Part shown: positions 13,231 to 17,246 of the stretch, in pieces
Position numbering within the stretch: position 1 is the first letter of the stretch
Layout: the number at the start of each line of letters is the position of its first letter
Assembly: GCA_934591725.1 (NCBI GenBank)
Contig: CAKTPR010000044.1
Span: 1 to 17,246, forward strand
Reading direction: 5' to 3'
DNA: 17,246 bases
Origin: an uncultured Oscillospiraceae bacterium
GTDB lineage: Bacteria > Bacillota > Clostridia > Oscillospirales > Oscillospiraceae
Program-made: the position numbers and the translations under genes
Notes under the pieces: model-generated
Told to the model about the DNA's origin: nothing
The model's input: the letters and a program-made list of their open reading frames with translations, nothing else
The model's database searches: none

Positions 13231-13755
13231 ATGAAATTTCTTCGGCGCATACAGAGCGCGGTGGGACTTATAAGCGTCGTTCTGTTCAGCGTGGAAATAG
13301 TGCTTGTCCTGTTTCAGATACTCAGCCGGAATTTTACCGGCCGATCCTATGCGGCGGTAGAAGAATTTGTTGTGACTCTGCTGCCGTACTTCGCGATGTT
13401 TGCCGCCGTCTATACCATGTATAACGGAAACCATGTCCAAATCGATTTTCTGTACAACAAGCTGCCCGCCGCCGTGCGGAGAGTTCTTTTTATCACCCTT
13501 CAGGCAGCGATGATAATAACGGTCGGCATTCTTGTATACGGCAGCTGGATGCTGACGGTAAAGCAGTGGGGAATACTCTCCCCGGCGCTGCAGTGGCCAA
13601 ACGGAATAAAATATTTTTGCTTTGTTCTGACCGGGCCGTTCATGGTGCCTCTGTTCGTGTATAACATCATAAAGGCCACCCGAAAAGAACTGGATGACAG
13701 TCAGGGGCTTCCGGAAAACGGTGCTGAGATCATATCAGAGGAGGGGGTAGACTGA
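13231..13755 (+). CDS. dctQ: TRAP transporter small permease subunit (DctQ family)
   Basis: A 174-residue membrane protein. AAAGGGGAG (13217-13225) precedes ATG 13231. Four hydrophobic segments are visible (about residues 10-32, 45-65, 84-106 and 127-149). Family motifs include FQILSRNFTG and AAVEEF after the first segment and GNHVQIDFLYNKLP between the second and third. DctQ joins DctM in the membrane to form the sodium- or proton-driven TRAP permease. The C-terminal tail is short and acidic. The stop overlaps the start of dctM (TGATG), so the two subunits are translationally coupled. Confidence 0.92.
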   Translation: MKFLRRIQSAVGLISVVLFSVEIVLVLFQILSRNFTGRSYAAVEEFVVTLLPYFAMFAAVYTMYNGNHVQIDFLYNKLPAAVRRVLFITLQAAMIITVGILVYGSWMLTVKQWGILSPALQWPNGIKYFCFVLTGPFMVPLFVYNIIKATRKELDDSQGLPENGAEIISEEGVD

Positions 13756-15053
13756 TGGCAGGACAATATCTCTGGATCATATTGCTCGCTTTTGTGGTTC
13801 TGCTGGCTCTGCGCGTACCGGTCGCGCATGCCATGCTTCTCGTGTGTACCGGCTTTATCGTGCTTACCGGACGGTTCTCGCTTGCCAGCATACCCATGAA
13901 CATAATCTCCGGATTGGGCAATTACAGTGTAATGTGCTCGCCGTTCTTCATCCTTGTTGGCTTCATAATGAACTATTCAGGCATAACGGAGAGACTGTTC
14001 GGCTTTGCAGATTGCTGCGTTGGCTGGATCCCCGGCGGAATGGGGCACGTCAATGTTCTCTCCAGCCTCATATTTGCCGGCATGAGCGGCTCGGCCAACG
14101 CCGATGCGGCAGGTCTCGGCAACATTGAGATCCATGCCATGAAGGAACGCGGCTATGACGCTGACTTCTCTGTTGGCATCACTGCGGCCTCATCTATAAT
14201 CGGGCCGATTTTTCCGCCAAGCAACCCTATGGTTCTGGTCGGTATAACCTGCGGTATATCTATCGGCGCGCTCTTTATGGGCGGCGTTGTTGTCGGCATA
14301 ATCATGGCGCTGTTTCTCGGCATAAGCGTTTATGTTATCGCAAGAAAACGCAACTATCCCGTCAGCCCCAAGGTTCCGCTCAAGCAGCTCTGGAAGGAAT
14401 TCCGTTACAGCTTCTGGGCACTGATGTGCCCGGTAGTCCTGCTGTACTGCCTGCAGAACGGCAATATCACAAACACCGAGGCCGGTGTCACCGCTATCGT
14501 ATACGCCATGGCGGTAAGTCTGCTTATATACCGCAATGTAAAGCTCAAGGATATGTACCCCATATTTCTGAAGTCAATAAACTCCGTGGGACTGGTGCTT
14601 TTTCTCATAGGCACGGGCAAAATTTTCTCCGTAGTTCTGGGCGATCAGAAGATCGGCGAGGTTCTCTCGAACGCACTGTTTGCTTTATCGGACAACCCCT
14701 ATGTGATCCTCTTTCTGATAAACATATTCCTTCTGTTCCTCGGCACATTTATGGAAACCATCGCTGCGATCACGATCGCTGCCCCGATCCTGTTCCCGAT
14801 AGTTACCGCTATGGGCATGAGCCCGGTTCAGTTCGGTGTGATTTTTGTGCTGAATCTAATGATAGGCCTTCTTACGCCTCCGATGGCGGTGTGTCTGTTC
14901 ATTACCTCAAAGATCGGAGAAATTTCCTTCGAGCGGGCGTTCAAAGCTACGGCACCGTATTATATCGCGCTGCTGCTGGTGCTTATTCTCATAAACATCT
15001 TCCCGGCTATCACTCTGTGGCTCCCCGACCTCCTGCTGGGCGGATATATGTAA
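13755..15053 (+). CDS. dctM: TRAP transporter large permease subunit (DctM family)
   Basis: A 432-residue, very hydrophobic protein with about 11-12 membrane segments, the usual size for DctM. Its start codon overlaps the dctQ stop by one base, and GAGGGGG (13741-13747) serves as ribosome binding site. The DctM signature is clear: AGMSGSANADAAGLG, followed by MKERGYDADFSVGITAASS and IIGPIFPPSNPMVLVG. A second conserved part near the C-terminus reads GLLTPPMAVCLF. DctM is the ion-coupled translocating subunit that carries the acid handed over by DctP. The UxuA-like gene follows after 27 nt with its own ribosome binding site, so the operon continues. Confidence 0.95.
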   Translation: MAGQYLWIILLAFVVLLALRVPVAHAMLLVCTGFIVLTGRFSLASIPMNIISGLGNYSVMCSPFFILVGFIMNYSGITERLFGFADCCVGWIPGGMGHVNVLSSLIFAGMSGSANADAAGLGNIEIHAMKERGYDADFSVGITAASSIIGPIFPPSNPMVLVGITCGISIGALFMGGVVVGIIMALFLGISVYVIARKRNYPVSPKVPLKQLWKEFRYSFWALMCPVVLLYCLQNGNITNTEAGVTAIVYAMAVSLLIYRNVKLKDMYPIFLKSINSVGLVLFLIGTGKIFSVVLGDQKIGEVLSNALFALSDNPYVILFLINIFLLFLGTFMETIAAITIAAPILFPIVTAMGMSPVQFGVIFVLNLMIGLLTPPMAVCLFITSKIGEISFERAFKATAPYYIALLLVLILINIFPAITLWLPDLLLGGYM

Positions 15054-15080
15054 ACAGTAAATAAAAGGAGATCAAACTAA

Positions 15081-16133
15081 ATGGCGGAGAAAAAATGCGG
15101 CATAAGGATGACCGTATCGCAGTTTCAGGTTTTTGACGACGAAATGGCTGCATTTGCGGCTCAACTGGGTATACGGAATATTCAAATGAACTCGCCTGCC
15201 CTTCCCGGAGATAAGGTGTGGTCGTTTGAAGACCTCAAAGGCCTGCGTGACAGGATAGAGTCCAAGGGGCTGAAGCTTGTCATGATAGAGAATGTACCTT
15301 TGATCTTCTATGATAAGGTGATCCTCGGCCTGCCGGGGCGCGATGAGCAGCTTGACTATTACTGCCGGACTATACGTAATCTCGGCGCGCTCGGCATAGA
15401 GGTCTTCGGCCACCATTTCTCCCCCACGTTCGTATGGCGTACCGATTCGCAGGCGCCAGGCCGGGGCGGGTGCAAGGTCACAGCTTTTGACGCAGACAAA
15501 ATGGGCAGCATAAACACAAAGGATAATGGGATACTTGAAGTCATGCGCCGGAAACGGCATCTTCTGGATTATGACGTGTTTGAAGTCGCGGCTGGTCTGA
15601 CTGCCGATGACCTGTTCAAAAATTATAAATACTTTATGGACGCGGTCATCCCCGTCGCCGAGCAATGCGGCGTGAAGCTGGCGCTGCATCCGGATGACCC
15701 CCCCGTAAAGAACTTCAATAATATCCAGCGCATGGTCACGAGCTTGGACGATTACAAGAGAGCAAAAGAGATAGCCAACAGCAGATCATGGGGAGCAAAC
15801 TTGTGTCTCGGCTGCTGCTCGGAGCTGGGCGGCAGCGCCGCTGTCCATCAGATGCTGGATTATTTTCTTGAGAACGACTGCCTGTTTTCAGTTCATCTCA
15901 GGGATGTTCAGGGAGTGCTGCCAAGCTTTAAGGAGTGCTTCCTCGGAGAAGGGAATTACAACCCGTCAGAGGTCATTGAAAAGTTGTATAAAGCCGGTTA
16001 TAATGGTTTTATTATGGAGGATCATGTCGCCCATATGGATAACGACACCGTTTATGGCCACAGGGCGAGAGCGCACGAGCTCGGATATATCAGCGGCATG
16101 ATCGACATGCTAAACTATATGGAAAGCCGGTAA
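15081..16133 (+). CDS. UxuA-like (mannonate dehydratase family) TIM-barrel enzyme
   Basis: A 350-residue protein. AAAAGGAG (15063-15070) precedes ATG 15081. Several UxuA features are present: VWSFEDLKGLRDRIESKGL, IENVP, PGRDEQLDYYCRTIRNLG, VWRTDS, the metal-site motif HPDDPP (His203-Pro208), LCLGCCSELGG with Cys242, VHLRDVQ (about 270-276), and EDHVAHM (Glu313, Asp314, His315) where UxuA has a PDHG-type motif. UxuA dehydrates D-mannonate to 2-keto-3-deoxygluconate with Mn2+/Fe2+. The spacing and the C-terminal motifs differ from classical UxuA, so the substrate may be another aldonic or sugar acid. Co-transcription with the TRAP transporter suggests that it acts on the imported compound. No kinase or aldolase for keto-deoxy sugar acids lies in the window. 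Confidence 0.85.
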   Translation: MAEKKCGIRMTVSQFQVFDDEMAAFAAQLGIRNIQMNSPALPGDKVWSFEDLKGLRDRIESKGLKLVMIENVPLIFYDKVILGLPGRDEQLDYYCRTIRNLGALGIEVFGHHFSPTFVWRTDSQAPGRGGCKVTAFDADKMGSINTKDNGILEVMRRKRHLLDYDVFEVAAGLTADDLFKNYKYFMDAVIPVAEQCGVKLALHPDDPPVKNFNNIQRMVTSLDDYKRAKEIANSRSWGANLCLGCCSELGGSAAVHQMLDYFLENDCLFSVHLRDVQGVLPSFKECFLGEGNYNPSEVIEKLYKAGYNGFIMEDHVAHMDNDTVYGHRARAHELGYISGMIDMLNYMESR

Positions 16134-16162
16134 GGCTCCGGTTCTTGCCGCAAGGGGCAGCT

Positions 16163-16711
16163 ATGGATCAGATATCTTTTTCAATAGTTCGCAGCGAAGA
16201 AAGCTTCCGTCGTCTTTGCAAAGTCCAGCAGCTTCTGTTTTATAGCAGACAACGGGCCATGTCACTGCTTTCAGGGAGTGCTGTTGTCCTGCTGAGTCTG
16301 GCTGTAAAGAACGTCACCATCTCGTTGATCATCCTGTTTCTGGGCTGCTGGTTCATTGCCGGAGCGGAAACACCGCCAATGGTAAAAGCCAGAAATATGT
16401 ATCGCCAGCTCAACCCCGCGGCGCAAAGAGTGGATTATGTATTTTATCCTCGCTCCTTTACCGTAAAAACCGCAGTGGGTGGATCAGAGCACAGCTACGA
16501 TGAGGTCGCGTTCATTATTGAAGACAGCCGGTATTTGTATCTCTTCCGCAAGGATGAGTCTGGATTCATGTTTGAAAAATCAAGCGCCAAAGGCTCGGAC
16601 TCCGAAGCCCCGGCTAAGTTTTTTATGCAAAAATGCAGGGCGGAGTATCTCCATTATAGTGAGCTGAGAAGTCTGAAGTATCTGTTTGCCGCTATGCGCG
16701 GTATACGCTGA
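16163..16711 (+). CDS. YcxB-like membrane protein
   Basis: A 182-residue protein. ATG 16163 follows AAGGGG (16152-16157); an in-frame TTG at 16145 overlaps this site. Residues about 32-72 hold two closely spaced membrane segments. The C-terminal half matches the YcxB-like domain: VDYVFYPRSFTVKT, SYDEVAFIIEDSRYLYLFRK and the following beta strands. The family has no settled function; it resembles bacterial PH-like beta domains on a membrane hairpin. It starts 29 nt after the UxuA-like stop with no terminator between, so read-through from the TRAP operon is likely, though its role seems unrelated. A terminator follows at 16750-16797. Confidence 0.8.
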   Translation: MDQISFSIVRSEESFRRLCKVQQLLFYSRQRAMSLLSGSAVVLLSLAVKNVTISLIILFLGCWFIAGAETPPMVKARNMYRQLNPAAQRVDYVFYPRSFTVKTAVGGSEHSYDEVAFIIEDSRYLYLFRKDESGFMFEKSSAKGSDSEAPAKFFMQKCRAEYLHYSELRSLKYLFAAMRGIR

Positions 16712-16749
16712 ACCCGCCCGCTTCCCGGCAGGCAAGACGAAATTGCAGA

Positions 16750-16797
16750 AATCCCCACAGTCAGTATCTGCTGATTGTGGGGATTGTTTATTTTCTT
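16750..16797 (+). terminator. Terminator after the YcxB-like gene
   Basis: A 15-bp stem (16750-16764 with 16771-16785, one G-U pair) has a 6-nt loop and is followed by GTTTATTTTCTTC. It lies between convergent genes and may partly serve the minus-strand gene too. Confidence 0.87.
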
Positions 16798-17246
16798 CAC
16801 ACAAGGCCGAAATGTGCAAGCGCCGTGTCGTAATAGTAGTTCACCAGCAGGTCGACGCACGCGCCATAGCTCCGCATGCCGAGCTTCTGGTCATAGCTTT
16901 GCAGGAAGCCCTCGTATACGGTGTTTGAAACGCTCTGCACCGGCGTCTCGAACTGTGCCCAGTATTCCCGGCTCGCCGAGAGATCGGCCAGTACGCCGTC
17001 GCTCAGTCCGCGGTAGACCTCCTGCCACGCTCCGGCATCTGCACTATAAAGAGCGTTGCCGAGGTGCGTGTAGGCAAGCAGACAGGCCGAGTAGCAGTAG
17101 TCGGCGTCACCGTATTCAAGGCAGGCCAGCACCGCGGTGAAGTTTGCCTCCTGCTCGCGCGCCACGCCGCGCTGGTGCGACAGCTCATGCGCGATAGTCG
17201 AGGCGAAGAGTGCGCCGGGAAAGTCCGTGTTGACGTTCGCCTCCGC
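16797..17246 (-). CDS. DUF3810-type zinc metallopeptidase, C-terminal part (5' end outside window)
   Basis: The frame is open to the window edge, giving 149 visible residues of the C-terminus. It contains HELSHQRGVAREQEANF near the visible start (about bases 17140-17190), an HExxH zinc-peptidase motif followed by a Glu-rich downstream motif in which the EANF glutamate is the likely third ligand. This combination is typical of DUF3810 proteins, membrane-linked metallopeptidases of unknown role. The rest is helical and rich in Tyr and Ala (EYGDADYCYSACLLAYTHLG, ending LAHFGLV). The N-terminal membrane segments expected for the family would lie outside. An internal GTG at 17165 is not the real start, since the zinc motif lies before it. 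Confidence 0.85.
   Translation of the reverse strand, partial: AEANVNTDFPGALFASTIAHELSHQRGVAREQEANFTAVLACLEYGDADYCYSACLLAYTHLGNALYSADAGAWQEVYRGLSDGVLADLSASREYWAQFETPVQSVSNTVYEGFLQSYDQKLGMRSYGACVDLLVNYYYDTALAHFGLV

Noticed and set aside
11046..16711. Recent horizontal transfer of the LysR-TRAP-UxuA region
   Set aside because: The region looks somewhat richer in A/T than the glycerate genes, but I saw no integrase, repeat, tRNA or sharp border, and I could not compute composition reliably.

Overview
The window looks like chromosomal DNA from a moderately GC-rich Clostridia-type Firmicute, probably gut-associated and of the Oscillospirales kind. The grounds are AGGAGG-type ribosome binding sites, TTGACA/TATAAT-type promoters, a SleB-family hydrolase, a Hanks-type Ser/Thr kinase with a Pro/Thr-rich extracellular stalk, YcxB-like and bacterial PH-domain proteins, and a DUF3810-type metallopeptidase. 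The taxonomic call is an inference from gene content. I saw no rRNA, tRNA, CRISPR array, insertion sequence or phage gene.

Layout. (1) 1-1624: the 3' end of a KdpD-type sensor kinase overlapping a KdpE-type response regulator. A non-coding stretch of 322 bp follows, with a strong terminator and a possible short-RNA promoter. (2) 1947-3499: a small membrane PH-domain protein, then an exported SleB-like cell-wall hydrolase. (3) 3500-4654, minus strand: a Dabb-domain protein and a hypoxanthine/uracil-type DNA glycosylase in one operon, then a small PepSY-like protein with its own terminator and a structured leader. (4) 4879-7720: an isochorismatase-family hydrolase (minus) diverging from a 2-hydroxyacid dehydrogenase plus glycerate kinase pair (plus). 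The pair would take hydroxypyruvate or glyoxylate-type acids through D-glycerate to phosphoglycerate. (5) 7945-10949: a secreted two-domain protein (class A beta-lactamase fold fused to NlpC/P60) followed by a transmembrane Ser/Thr kinase without PASTA repeats, ending at a perfect bidirectional terminator. (6) 11046-16133: a LysR regulator divergent from a complete TRAP transporter (DctP, DctQ, DctM) and a UxuA-like TIM-barrel dehydratase, apparently a sugar-acid uptake and breakdown operon. A YcxB-like membrane protein follows. (7) 16797-17246, minus: the C-terminal part of a DUF3810-type zinc metallopeptidase that runs off the window.

How the parts work together. The best candidates for undescribed biology are region 5 and region 6. 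In region 5 a cell-wall-acting bifunctional enzyme is co-transcribed with a receptor-like kinase whose extracellular domain I do not recognise. In region 6 the LysR gene and the transporter operon have good consensus promoters whose -35 boxes lie on top of each other, and a long mRNA hairpin separates the binding-protein gene from the membrane-subunit genes. Smaller signals are a promoter -35 inside a terminator stem, two possible short terminated RNAs in gene-free gaps, and inverted repeats in two regulatory regions.
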